A stretch of 64,000 bases of DNA, from positions 51,894-115,893 of the forward strand of contig NZ_JAKTNU010000004.1 in assembly GCF_022760955.1 (NCBI RefSeq), in the 5' to 3' direction. The notes beneath the pieces were generated by a model. It was given only the letters and a program-made list of their open reading frames with translations, made no database searches and was not told where the DNA came from. This DNA is from Thermus neutrinimicus (GTDB lineage: Bacteria > Deinococcota > Deinococci > Deinococcales > Thermaceae). Shown piece after piece: positions 1-7,259 of the stretch (positions are counted from its first letter, which is position 1; every line of letters begins with the position of its first letter). Made by a program: the position numbers and the translations under genes.

Positions 1-779
1 TAGAGGATGGCGTTGTCCCGGATCTCGGCGTTGAGCTCGGGGATCTCCTTCAGAGCCTGGACCACCGCCTTCACGAAAAAGCTCATGAGGCCCAGCTTCA
101 CCCCGTGCTTCTTCTGGAAGGCCTCCCCCAGCTCCTTCCTCAAGGCGAGGATGGCGGACATATCCGCCTCGTTGAAGGTGGTGAGCATGGCGGTGGTCTG
201 CCGCACCATTAGGAGCCTTTCCGCGATGCGCCGGCGCAAGGGGCTCATGGGCACCGCCTCGCTCACCCGCCAGGGGCGGTCGGCAGGGGGTTGGGTGGGA
301 AGCGGTGCGGCCTCCTGCACCCGGGGAGGCTCCGCCTGGGGCGGGGCCTGCTGGGCCCTCTCCTCCAGGTGGCGCTCCACGTCCTCCTTGAGGATCCGCC
401 CCCCCAGGCCCGTGCCCACCACCTCCCCTGGGGACACCCCCGCCTCCCTTAGGACCCGCTCCGCGGCGGGCATGACCAGGGGCTCCTGGGGCTCGGGTGC
501 CTGGGGTGCCTGGGCCTCGAGCCCAGGCCGGGAAGGGGTCTCCCCCATGGCCTTAAGGAGGGCGATGGCCTCCCCCACCCTGGCGCTTTCCCCGGTACGC
601 TTCAGGATCCGCTCCAGGGTCCCCGCAAAGGGGGCGGGGAGCTCCAGGGTGGCCTTGTCGGTGATGAGCTCCACCAGGGGCTCATCCTGGGCAAAGCTTT
701 CCCCTTCCCCCTTCAGCCAGGCGCCGATCTCCACTTCCACAATGGACTCGCCCACGGAGGGCACTTTCAGTTCCTGCAC
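1..779 (-). CDS. sucB: 2-oxoglutarate dehydrogenase E2, dihydrolipoyl succinyltransferase (partial)
   Basis: E2 core of the 2-oxoglutarate dehydrogenase complex, which transfers succinyl groups from lipoyl-lysine to CoA in the TCA cycle. The start is a GTG at 779 with a GGAGG ribosome site 7 bases upstream. About 259 codons are visible and the C-terminus lies beyond the window. An N-terminal lipoyl domain carries the DKA motif with the modified lysine at residue 42. A peripheral subunit-binding domain starts near residue 102. The catalytic domain starts near residue 178; its HxxxDG active-site motif falls outside the window. It follows sucA by 11 bases and shares its operon. The sucA partner points to the succinyl rather than the branched-chain form; a separate branched-chain E2 is at 18942. 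Confidence 0.93.
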   Translation of the reverse strand, partial: MQELKVPSVGESIVEVEIGAWLKGEGESFAQDEPLVELITDKATLELPAPFAGTLERILKRTGESARVGEAIALLKAMGETPSRPGLEAQAPQAPEPQEPLVMPAAERVLREAGVSPGEVVGTGLGGRILKEDVERHLEERAQQAPPQAEPPRVQEAAPLPTQPPADRPWRVSEAVPMSPLRRRIAERLLMVRQTTAMLTTFNEADMSAILALRKELGEAFQKKHGVKLGLMSFFVKAVVQALKEIPELNAEIRDNAIL

Positions 780-790
780 CGTCTACCTCC

Positions 791-3490
791 TCACCTGAAG
801 GCTTCTTCGAGAAGCGCTTCCTGCTCCTTCTTGTGCACCTTGGAGGAACCCACGGCGGGGCTTGGGGACTCGGGCCGGGCCACCACGCTGAAGGGATGGC
901 CGTAGATCTCCCCGCAGAAGCGGGCGGAGAGGTACCACCAGGCCCCCTGGTTCACCGGCTCCTCCTGGACGTAGACCACCGGGGTCTTCCTGGGGTAAAA
1001 GTCCAGGGCCTCCTTGAGCTCGGCCTCGGGGAAGGGATAGAGGAGCTCCAGCCGGATGAGGGCCACGTCCTCCGCCCCCACCTCCCTCCGCTTTTGCAAG
1101 AGATCGTAGTAGACCTTCCCCGAGGTGAGGAGGACCTTCCTGGCCCCCTTGACCCTTTCCGGGATCACCTTCTGGAAACGCCCTTGGGCGAGCTCCTCCA
1201 GGCGGGAGACCACCTCGGGGTGGCGGAGGAGGCTTTTGGGGGTGAGGACGATGAGGGGCTTGCGGATGGGGCGCTTCACCTGCCGGCGCAGGAGGTGGAA
1301 GAACTGGGCGGGGGTGGTGGGGTAGGCCACCTGCAGGTTGTCCTTGGCCCCCAGTTGCAAGAAGCGCTCCAGCCGGGCAGAGGAGTGCTCGGGGCCCTGG
1401 CCCTCGAGGCCGTGGGGCAGGAGGAGGACCAGGCCGGAAAGCCGGTTCCACTTGGCCTCGGCGCTGGCCAGGAACTGGTCGATGTAGACCTGGGCCACGT
1501 TGACGAAGTCCCCGAACTGGGCCTCCCAGAGGACCAGGGCCTCGGGGTAGTCCAGGCTGTACCCGTACTCAAACCCCAGCACCCCAGCCTCGGAGAGGGG
1601 GGAGTTGTGGATCTCCACCTCCGCCTGCCCCTCCGCCAGGTGCTGCAGGGGGATGTAGGGAGTGCCCGTCTGGTAGTCGTAAAGGGCGGCGTGGCGCTGG
1701 GTGAAGGTGCCCCTTAGGGCGTCCTGCCCTGTGAGGCGCACCCGGTGCCCCTCGGCGGCCAAGGAGGCGAAGGCCAAGGCCTCGGCCGCCGCCCAGTCCA
1801 GGGGGCGTTTGGCCTCGGCCATCTCCTTCCGGGCCTCGAGGAACCGCTTCAGCTTGGGATGCACCTGGAAGCCCTCGGGCACGGCGCTCAGGCGGAGCAG
1901 GAACTCCCTTAGCGCCTCCAGGGGCACCCCGGTCTCCACCTCGGGCGCCAGGTGGTCGGGCCCGCCCACGTACCCCTGCCAGATGCCGGAAAGCCCGTGG
2001 GGCACCACGGGGCCCGGCTCCGCCTTGACCCGGGCGAACTCCCTTTCCAGCTCCGCCAGGTAGGCTTCCTCCTTGGCCCTAAGCTCCCCCTCCGCCACCA
2101 CCCCCTCGGAGAGGAGCCTTTCCCCATACACCCTCCAGGGCTCGGGCCTTTTGGAGATGAGGGCGTACATGGGGGGCTGGGTGAAGGTGGGCTCGTCGGT
2201 TTCGTTATGCCCCCGGCGGCGGTAGCCCACCAGGTCGATGACCACGTCCTTGGCGAAGCGCTTTCGGTACTCCAGGGCCAGGCCCAGCACGAACCACAGC
2301 TCGTCCAGGGCCTCGGCGTTCACGTGGAAGATGGGGGCCCCCACCATCTTGGCGATGTCCGTGGGGTAACGGCAGGAGGTGTACTCCTCGGGCAGGGTGG
2401 TGAAGCCCAGCTGGTTGTTGGCCACCAGGTGGAGGGTCCCCCCCACCCGGTAGCCGGGAAGCCGGGAGAGGTTAAGGGTTTCCTGGACGATGCCCTCCCC
2501 GATGAAGGCCGAGTCCCCGTGGACCAGGATGGCCAGGCCCCTTTTCCGCTCGCGGTCGCCGAAGCGGTCCTGCTTGGCCCTTAGCCTCCCCAGGGTCACG
2601 GGGTTCACGAACTCCAGGTGGCTGGGGTTGAAGTTGAGGGAGACGTGCACCTTCCCATAGGGGGTGGTGAGGTCGTTGGAGAAGCCCAGGTGGTACTTCA
2701 CATCCCCTGAGTAGCCCTCGGGGAAGATCTCCTCAAACTCGCGGAAGATGCGCTCAAAGGGCTTGCCCACCACGTGGGCCAGGACGTTGAGCCGCCCCCG
2801 GTGGGCCATGCCCAGGACCACCTCCTTGACCCCGTGGCGGGCGGCCTCCTCCACCGCCAAAAGGAGAAGGGGGACCAGGCTTTCCAGGCCCTCGAGGCTG
2901 AAGGTCTTGGCCCCCAGGTACTTGCGTTGCAGGAAGGCCTCAAAGAGGCTGGCCTGCATGAGGCGCTCCAGCATGCGCCGGCGCACCTCGAGGGGAGGCT
3001 TGGGCCAGGGGGCCTCGATGCGGGAAAGAAGCCAGGCCCGCTCCTCGGGCTCGGTGTGGACCACCTCAAACCCCACCGGGCCCAGGTAGACCTCCTCCAG
3101 GCGGCCCAGGAGTTCCCCCAGGGTGGGGGCGCCGAGGAAGGGGGGGAGGGACCGGGCGAGATCCTCCCGGGAAAGGCCGTGGGCCTCGAGGGAAAGCTCC
3201 CTGGGCCTCGGCCGCTCCCGCCCCAAGGGATCGATGCGGGCCGCCAGGTGCCCAAGCTCCCTGTAGGCCTGGACCAGGCGCTCCACCTTGAGGAGGAAGG
3301 CCAGGTCCACCGCCTCGGCCAGGGGAAGGGGGGTGGCTCGTCGGCCGTCCCCTTGGGGTTCTCTTCGGGAACCCTCCAGGGTGAGGGCGGAAAAGTAGCG
3401 GCGCCACTCCTCCGGCAAGGAAAAGGGATCCTCCAGATAGGCCCGGTAAAGGGCCTCCAGGTAGCCTTGGCTTTCCAACGTGAGCTCCAT
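791..3490 (-). CDS. sucA: 2-oxoglutarate dehydrogenase E1 (thiamine diphosphate-dependent)
   Basis: Decarboxylates 2-oxoglutarate and passes the succinyl group to the E2 lipoyl arm. At 899 aa it has the size and layout of SucA-type E1: a short E2-binding N-terminal segment, a thiamine diphosphate domain with the HRGRLN motif near residue 230, and a C-terminal transketolase-like half. I chose the ATG at 3490 (MELTLESQGYLEAL) because GGGAGG lies 5 bases upstream. An ATG at 3502 in the same frame has no such site. It is the first gene of sucAB and diverges from the PaaG-type gene at 3579. Confidence 0.95.
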   Translation of the reverse strand: MELTLESQGYLEALYRAYLEDPFSLPEEWRRYFSALTLEGSRREPQGDGRRATPLPLAEAVDLAFLLKVERLVQAYRELGHLAARIDPLGRERPRPRELSLEAHGLSREDLARSLPPFLGAPTLGELLGRLEEVYLGPVGFEVVHTEPEERAWLLSRIEAPWPKPPLEVRRRMLERLMQASLFEAFLQRKYLGAKTFSLEGLESLVPLLLLAVEEAARHGVKEVVLGMAHRGRLNVLAHVVGKPFERIFREFEEIFPEGYSGDVKYHLGFSNDLTTPYGKVHVSLNFNPSHLEFVNPVTLGRLRAKQDRFGDRERKRGLAILVHGDSAFIGEGIVQETLNLSRLPGYRVGGTLHLVANNQLGFTTLPEEYTSCRYPTDIAKMVGAPIFHVNAEALDELWFVLGLALEYRKRFAKDVVIDLVGYRRRGHNETDEPTFTQPPMYALISKRPEPWRVYGERLLSEGVVAEGELRAKEEAYLAELEREFARVKAEPGPVVPHGLSGIWQGYVGGPDHLAPEVETGVPLEALREFLLRLSAVPEGFQVHPKLKRFLEARKEMAEAKRPLDWAAAEALAFASLAAEGHRVRLTGQDALRGTFTQRHAALYDYQTGTPYIPLQHLAEGQAEVEIHNSPLSEAGVLGFEYGYSLDYPEALVLWEAQFGDFVNVAQVYIDQFLASAEAKWNRLSGLVLLLPHGLEGQGPEHSSARLERFLQLGAKDNLQVAYPTTPAQFFHLLRRQVKRPIRKPLIVLTPKSLLRHPEVVSRLEELAQGRFQKVIPERVKGARKVLLTSGKVYYDLLQKRREVGAEDVALIRLELLYPFPEAELKEALDFYPRKTPVVYVQEEPVNQGAWWYLSARFCGEIYGHPFSVVARPESPSPAVGSSKVHKKEQEALLEEAFR

Positions 3491-3509
3491 CCTGCCTCCC
3501 AAGAGGGGG

Positions 3510-3572
3510 CGTATACCCCCTTCATCTACGCTACACCAAAAGGCGGTGTAGGTGCTTTAGGATCGTTACAAT
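3510..3572. promoter_or_regulatory. Divergent sucA / paaG-type promoter region with inverted repeat
   Basis: An inverted repeat with arms CTACACC (3531-3537) and GGTGTAG (3545-3551) lies between two divergent genes. On the plus strand a TACAAT -10 box (3567-3572) ends 6 bases before the ATG at 3579, giving a leaderless arrangement. On the minus strand TATACG (3510-3515) with TTGGTG 18 bases upstream could serve sucA. The repeat would overlap the sucA -35 and the upstream region of the other gene, so it could bind a shared repressor. No regulator is identified. Confidence 0.5.
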
Positions 3573-3578
3573 AGGGCC

Positions 3579-4343
3579 ATGGTCCTGAAGGATAGGCAAG
3601 AAGGCGTCCTTCTCCTCACCCTCAACCGGCCGGAAAAGCTGAACGCCCTCACCGGCCCCCTGTTGGACGAGCTCTTCCAGGCCCTAAGGGAAGCCCAGGA
3701 GGACCCCGGGGTCCGGGCCCTCCTCCTCACGGGGGCGGGGCGGGCCTTCTCCGCGGGGCAGGACCTCGGGGAGTTCGGGGAGGGCAAGCCCGACTACCAG
3801 GCCCACCTCCGCCGCTACAACCGGGTGGTGGAGGCCCTGGCCGGGCTGGAAAAGCCCCTGGTGGTGGCGGTGAACGGGATAGCGGCGGGGGCGGGGATGA
3901 GCCTGGCCCTATGGGGCGACCTGCGCCTGGCGGCCCAGGAGGCCAGCTTCACCCCCGCCTTCGTGCGCATCGGCTTGGTGCCGGACTCGGGGATGAGCTT
4001 TATCCTTCCCCGGCTGGTGGGGCTCGCCAAGGCCCAGGAGCTCCTCCTCCTCTCCCCCAGGCTTTCCGCCGGGGAGGCCCAGGCCCTGGGCCTGGTGCAC
4101 CGGGTGGTGCCGGGGGAAAGGCTTTTAGAGGAGGCCCTGGCCCTGGCCCAGGAGCTGGCCCAGGGGCCCACCCGGGCCTACGCCCTCACCAAGAAGCTCC
4201 TTCTGGAAACCCACCGGCTTTCCCTGACGGAGGCCCTGGCCCTCGAGGCCATCCTCCAGGGGGAGGCCGGGCGCACCCAGGACCACGAGGAGGGGGTAAG
4301 GGCCTTCAGGGAAAAGCGCCCGCCCCGGTTTATGGGCCGATGA
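3579..4343 (+). CDS. Enoyl-CoA hydratase/isomerase, PaaG type
   Basis: Crotonase-fold protein of 254 aa. The oxyanion-hole segments are visible at SAGQDL (58-63) and GIAAGAGMSLAL (100-111). The segment IGLVPDSG places Asp at residue 136, where PaaG isomerases have their catalytic Asp and true hydratases usually carry Glu. By analogy it would act on 1,2-epoxyphenylacetyl-CoA or isomerise unsaturated acyl-CoAs; the substrate is inferred. No other phenylacetate genes are in the window. The start ATG follows a TACAAT -10 box by 6 bases. Its stop overlaps the ruvA start as ATGA. Confidence 0.8.
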   Translation: MVLKDRQEGVLLLTLNRPEKLNALTGPLLDELFQALREAQEDPGVRALLLTGAGRAFSAGQDLGEFGEGKPDYQAHLRRYNRVVEALAGLEKPLVVAVNGIAAGAGMSLALWGDLRLAAQEASFTPAFVRIGLVPDSGMSFILPRLVGLAKAQELLLLSPRLSAGEAQALGLVHRVVPGERLLEEALALAQELAQGPTRAYALTKKLLLETHRLSLTEALALEAILQGEAGRTQDHEEGVRAFREKRPPRFMGR

Positions 4344-4915
4344 TCCGCTACCTCGAGGGCACGGTCCTGAAAAAGGGGGAAGGGGGCTTCCTCCTCCTGG
4401 TGAAGGGGGTGGGCTTCCTGGTGCAAGCCCCCCAGGCCTTTCTGCAAAGCCTAAAGGAAGGCCAGGAGGTGGCGGTCCACACCCACCTGCAACTGAGGGA
4501 GGAGGGCCTAGCCCTCTTTGGCTTCCCCGACGAGGAAAGCCTCCTCCTCTTTGAGCTCCTCCTCTCGGTGAGCGGGGTGGGGCCCAAGGTGGCCCTCTCC
4601 CTCCTCTCCGCCCTCACCCCCAGGCTCCTGGCCCAAGCCCTGGCCCAGGGGGACCTGCGCCTCCTCACCGCGGCCAGCGGGGTGGGGAGAAGGCTTGCCG
4701 AGAGGATCGCCCTGGAGCTCAAGGGGAAGGTGCCCCCAAGCCTCCTCACCGGGGAGAAAGTGGAAAGCCAAGGGGCGGAGGAGGCGATTCTGGCCCTCAC
4801 CGCCTTGGGTTTCAAGGAGGGCCAGGCCCGGGGGGTGGTCTTGGACCTCTTGGCCAAGAACCCCTCGGCCACGGCCCAGGAGCTCATCAAGGAGGCCCTG
4901 AAGCGGTTGCGCTGA
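4340..4915 (+). CDS. ruvA: Holliday junction branch migration protein RuvA
   Basis: RuvA tetramers bind Holliday junctions and load the RuvB motor. The 191-aa protein has an N-terminal OB-fold domain (residues 1-62), two helix-hairpin-helix motifs (VSGVGPK and ASGVGRRLAERI), and a C-terminal RuvB-interacting helical domain after about residue 145. Start ATG overlaps the stop of the upstream acyl-CoA gene as ATGA, so the two are translationally coupled despite unrelated functions. ruvB and ruvC are not in this window. Confidence 0.95.
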   Translation: MIRYLEGTVLKKGEGGFLLLVKGVGFLVQAPQAFLQSLKEGQEVAVHTHLQLREEGLALFGFPDEESLLLFELLLSVSGVGPKVALSLLSALTPRLLAQALAQGDLRLLTAASGVGRRLAERIALELKGKVPPSLLTGEKVESQGAEEAILALTALGFKEGQARGVVLDLLAKNPSATAQELIKEALKRLR

Positions 4916-4922
4916 GGTGCCC

Positions 4923-5414
4923 TTAAAGCTCGTCCAGAAGTTCCCCAGGGGTGCGGTGAGCAGCCAGGTACCCCCCTTGTCGCAGGGCCAGGGGAAAGAG
5001 CACCTCCCAGGGCCCCTCCAGGGCCAAAAGCCCCTCCCCCGGGAAGGCCCTCACCCCCTCGGGCAAGCCCCCCTCCAGGCCGAAGGGGAAAAGGGCCAAA
5101 AACCCCCCCGAGGGCTCCCCCTCCCCCCGGTCCAGGTGGAGGCCCGCCGGCTCCAGAAACCCCATGAGGCGGGTGCGGTGCATCTCCCGCCTCAGGGCCT
5201 GGAGGGCCCGGGGGTGCGAGGCCCCTTGCCAGAGGAGGAAGTCGGCCTCAGGGGAAAGCCCCACCAGGCTGTAAACCCGGAGGAAGCCCTCCCTTTCCTG
5301 CCAGCGGCTCAGGAACTGGGCGAACTCCTCCTTGAGGTGCTCCTGGTGCTCGGCCTCGAGGCGGCGGAACTCCGGCAAAAGCCTGTAGAGGCTGAACCCC
5401 CAAAGGCGTAGCAT
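4923..5414 (-). CDS. Half-size chlorite dismutase-like protein
   Basis: A 163-aa protein placed 3 bases after hemQ on the same strand. Residues 47-90 (VYSLVGLSPEADFLLW onward) resemble the N-terminal lobe of the chlorite dismutase/HemQ family. The second half is Gly/Leu-rich and lacks the proximal heme histidine segment seen in HemQ. It may be a truncated, degenerate paralogue that partners HemQ, or a protein that only kept the ferredoxin-like fold. The family link is read from sequence by eye and the role is unknown. Confidence 0.6.
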   Translation of the reverse strand: MLRLWGFSLYRLLPEFRRLEAEHQEHLKEEFAQFLSRWQEREGFLRVYSLVGLSPEADFLLWQGASHPRALQALRREMHRTRLMGFLEPAGLHLDRGEGEPSGGFLALFPFGLEGGLPEGVRAFPGEGLLALEGPWEVLFPLALRQGGYLAAHRTPGELLDEL

Positions 5415-5417
5415 GCC

Positions 5418-6170
5418 CTACCCCACCTCCAGGAAGCGGGCCAGGGCCTCTGGGCTGAGGCGCTTGCCCACGTAGAAGGGCCCGAACTCCCCAAAGCGGG
5501 CGGATACCTCGTCAAAGCGCATCTCGTACACGATCTTCTTGAACTGGAGGGGATCCTCGCTGAAGAGGTCCACCCCCCACTCCCAGTCGTCCAGGCCCTG
5601 GGAGCCGCTGATCACCTGCAAGACCTTTCCCTGGTACTTCCTTCCCGTCTCCCCGTGGGCCTTCATGAGCTCCGCCCGCTCCTTGGCGGGGAGGAGGTAC
5701 CAGTTGTCCTGGCCCTGGCGGCGCTTGTTCATGGGGTAGAAGCACACGTAGCCCGTCTTGGGCACCTTAGGGGTCAGGCGGGGCTTGACGTAGGGGGCCT
5801 CGGGGTCCAAGGGACCGGTCTGGCTTCCCAGCTCCACCACGGAGTAAAACCCGTAGGCGGGGCTTAGGTAGCGGGCGAAAAGGCTCCTGTTGAGCCGGGC
5901 CTCCACCTCCAGAAGGGCATCCAGGTTTTCCCTCAGGTTTAGGAAGAGGAGGTCAGCCTTGTGGGTGATCACCTGGTACACGCCGAAGGACCCCCTGCCC
6001 TCCGCCTCCACCTCCTCCCACTCCTCGAGGATCTCCTTAAGCTCCGCCCAGGCGGCCTGCCGTTCCTCCTGGGGGGCGGAGAACCAGGCGGGATAGTCCA
6101 AGCGGCGGAAGTCGTGGAGGATGTGCCAGCCCTCGAGGGTAAAGGTGGGCTCAGGTATGTAACCTCCCAT
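5418..6170 (-). CDS. hemQ: Coproheme decarboxylase (chlorite dismutase family)
   Basis: HemQ converts iron-coproporphyrin III to heme b in the coproporphyrin-dependent pathway. The 250-aa protein has two ferredoxin-like lobes. The C-terminal lobe holds the proximal heme ligand His172 (KAHGETGRKYQGK) and Tyr145 in the YPMNKRR segment, the tyrosine used for decarboxylation in this family. I chose the ATG at 6170 because TATATT ends 6 bases upstream, and the resulting length fits the family. A longer in-frame ATG at 6203 would place the promoter inside the gene. Confidence 0.92.
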   Translation of the reverse strand: MGGYIPEPTFTLEGWHILHDFRRLDYPAWFSAPQEERQAAWAELKEILEEWEEVEAEGRGSFGVYQVITHKADLLFLNLRENLDALLEVEARLNRSLFARYLSPAYGFYSVVELGSQTGPLDPEAPYVKPRLTPKVPKTGYVCFYPMNKRRQGQDNWYLLPAKERAELMKAHGETGRKYQGKVLQVISGSQGLDDWEWGVDLFSEDPLQFKKIVYEMRFDEVSARFGEFGPFYVGKRLSPEALARFLEVG

Positions 6171-6176
6171 GCCCCC

Positions 6177-6195
6177 AATATACCCGGGATATACT
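6177..6195. promoter_or_regulatory. Facing leaderless promoters, hemQ / mscS
   Basis: The minus-strand box TATATT (6177-6182) and the plus-strand box TATACT (6190-6195) are separated by 7 bases and form a near-palindrome around CCCGGG. Each box ends exactly 6 bases before its start codon (6170 and 6202). No good TTGACA-like -35 is visible at 17-18 bases for either direction. Both transcripts are predicted to begin at or near the start codon. Confidence 0.65.
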
Positions 6196-6201
6196 CCCAC
6201 C

Positions 6202-7257
6202 ATGGTGGCCCTACACGTAGCCCTTGCCCTTCTCCTGGCCTGGCTCTTGGGCCGCTACGGAGCCAGGGCCCTGAACGCCCTAGGGCGCCTCACCCCCACG
6301 GAGGGGGACGACCGCTTCTTCCGGGCCCTGGGCCTCCTCTGGTGGGGGGTGGTGGCCCTCCTGGCCCTCAGCTACCTGGCCCACGCCCTCGCCTGGCCCC
6401 TCGAGCCCCTGGCCACCTGGGGAAAGGCCCTCGCCCAGTGGCTGGGAAGCCGGGGCCTGGCCGTTTTGGCGGTGTTGGGCCTCACCTTCCTGGCCTACCG
6501 CCTCATGCCCCTCCTCCTGGCCCGGCTTCCCGAGCCCGAAGGGGAGCTCACCCGGGAGGCGGTGCGGCGCAAAACCCTTAGGGCGGTGGCGGATTCCGTG
6601 CTTAAGGTGGCCATCCTCACCCTGGGGGGGCTCTTCCTCCTTTCCAACCTGGGCTTCAACGTCACCGCCCTCCTGGCGGGGGCCGGGGTGGTGGGCCTGG
6701 CGGTGAGCTTCGCCGCCCAGAACCTGATCCGGGACTTCATTAACGGGTTTTTCATCCTTCTGGAGGACCAGTATGGGGTGGGGGATATCGTGCTCCTCAA
6801 CGGGGTGGGGGGGCAGGTGGAGCGCTTCAACCTGCGCCTCACCGTGCTCCGGGACCTGGAGGGCCGGGTCCACTTCATCCCCAACTCCGAGGTCCGCCAG
6901 GTGACGGTCCTCACCCAGGAGTGGAGCCGGGCGGTGGTGGACGTGGGGGTGGCCTACAAGGAGGACGTGGACCGGGTCCTAAGGGTCTTCCAGGACGAGG
7001 TGGAGCGCTTCTATGGGGATCCCCAGTGGCAGGACCGGTTCACCGCTCCCCCCGAGGTCCTGGGGGTGCAGGACCTGGGGCAAAGCGCCGTGGTCATCCG
7101 GGTCCTCTTCAGCACCAAGCCCGCCCAGCAGTGGGCGGTGGCCCGGGAGTTCCGCCGCCGCATCAAAAACCGCCTGGACCAGGAAGGGATCGAGATCCCC
7201 TTCCCCCACCAGAAGCTTTACTTCGGCGAACCCCTTAGGCTGGAAAAAGGAGCGTGA
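6202..7257 (+). CDS. MscS-family mechanosensitive ion channel
   Basis: A 351-aa membrane protein that would gate solute release under hypo-osmotic stress. The first 17 residues form a hydrophobic helix. Further membrane segments lie near 45-65 and 90-110. The pore-lining helix is the Gly/Ala-rich stretch ending in FAAQNLIRDFINGFFILLEDQ-type sequence, near residues 150-185. The cytoplasmic beta and alpha/beta domains follow, with the GVGGQVERFNLRLTVLRD segment typical of the MscS beta domain. The start at 6202 is set by the -10 box 6 bases upstream. It is coupled to the coiled-coil gene downstream. Confidence 0.88.
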   Translation: MVALHVALALLLAWLLGRYGARALNALGRLTPTEGDDRFFRALGLLWWGVVALLALSYLAHALAWPLEPLATWGKALAQWLGSRGLAVLAVLGLTFLAYRLMPLLLARLPEPEGELTREAVRRKTLRAVADSVLKVAILTLGGLFLLSNLGFNVTALLAGAGVVGLAVSFAAQNLIRDFINGFFILLEDQYGVGDIVLLNGVGGQVERFNLRLTVLRDLEGRVHFIPNSEVRQVTVLTQEWSRAVVDVGVAYKEDVDRVLRVFQDEVERFYGDPQWQDRFTAPPEVLGVQDLGQSAVVIRVLFSTKPAQQWAVAREFRRRIKNRLDQEGIEIPFPHQKLYFGEPLRLEKGA

Positions 7258-7259
7258 GG

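Noticed and set aside
7..798. Long plus-strand reading frame opposite the E2 gene
   Set aside because: It is a high-GC shadow of sucB; the minus strand encodes a clear lipoyl domain and subunit-binding domain.
6169..6203. Longer starts for hemQ (ATG 6203) and mscS (ATG 6169)
   Set aside because: Each would run through the facing promoter; the shorter starts each have a -10 box exactly 6 bases upstream.
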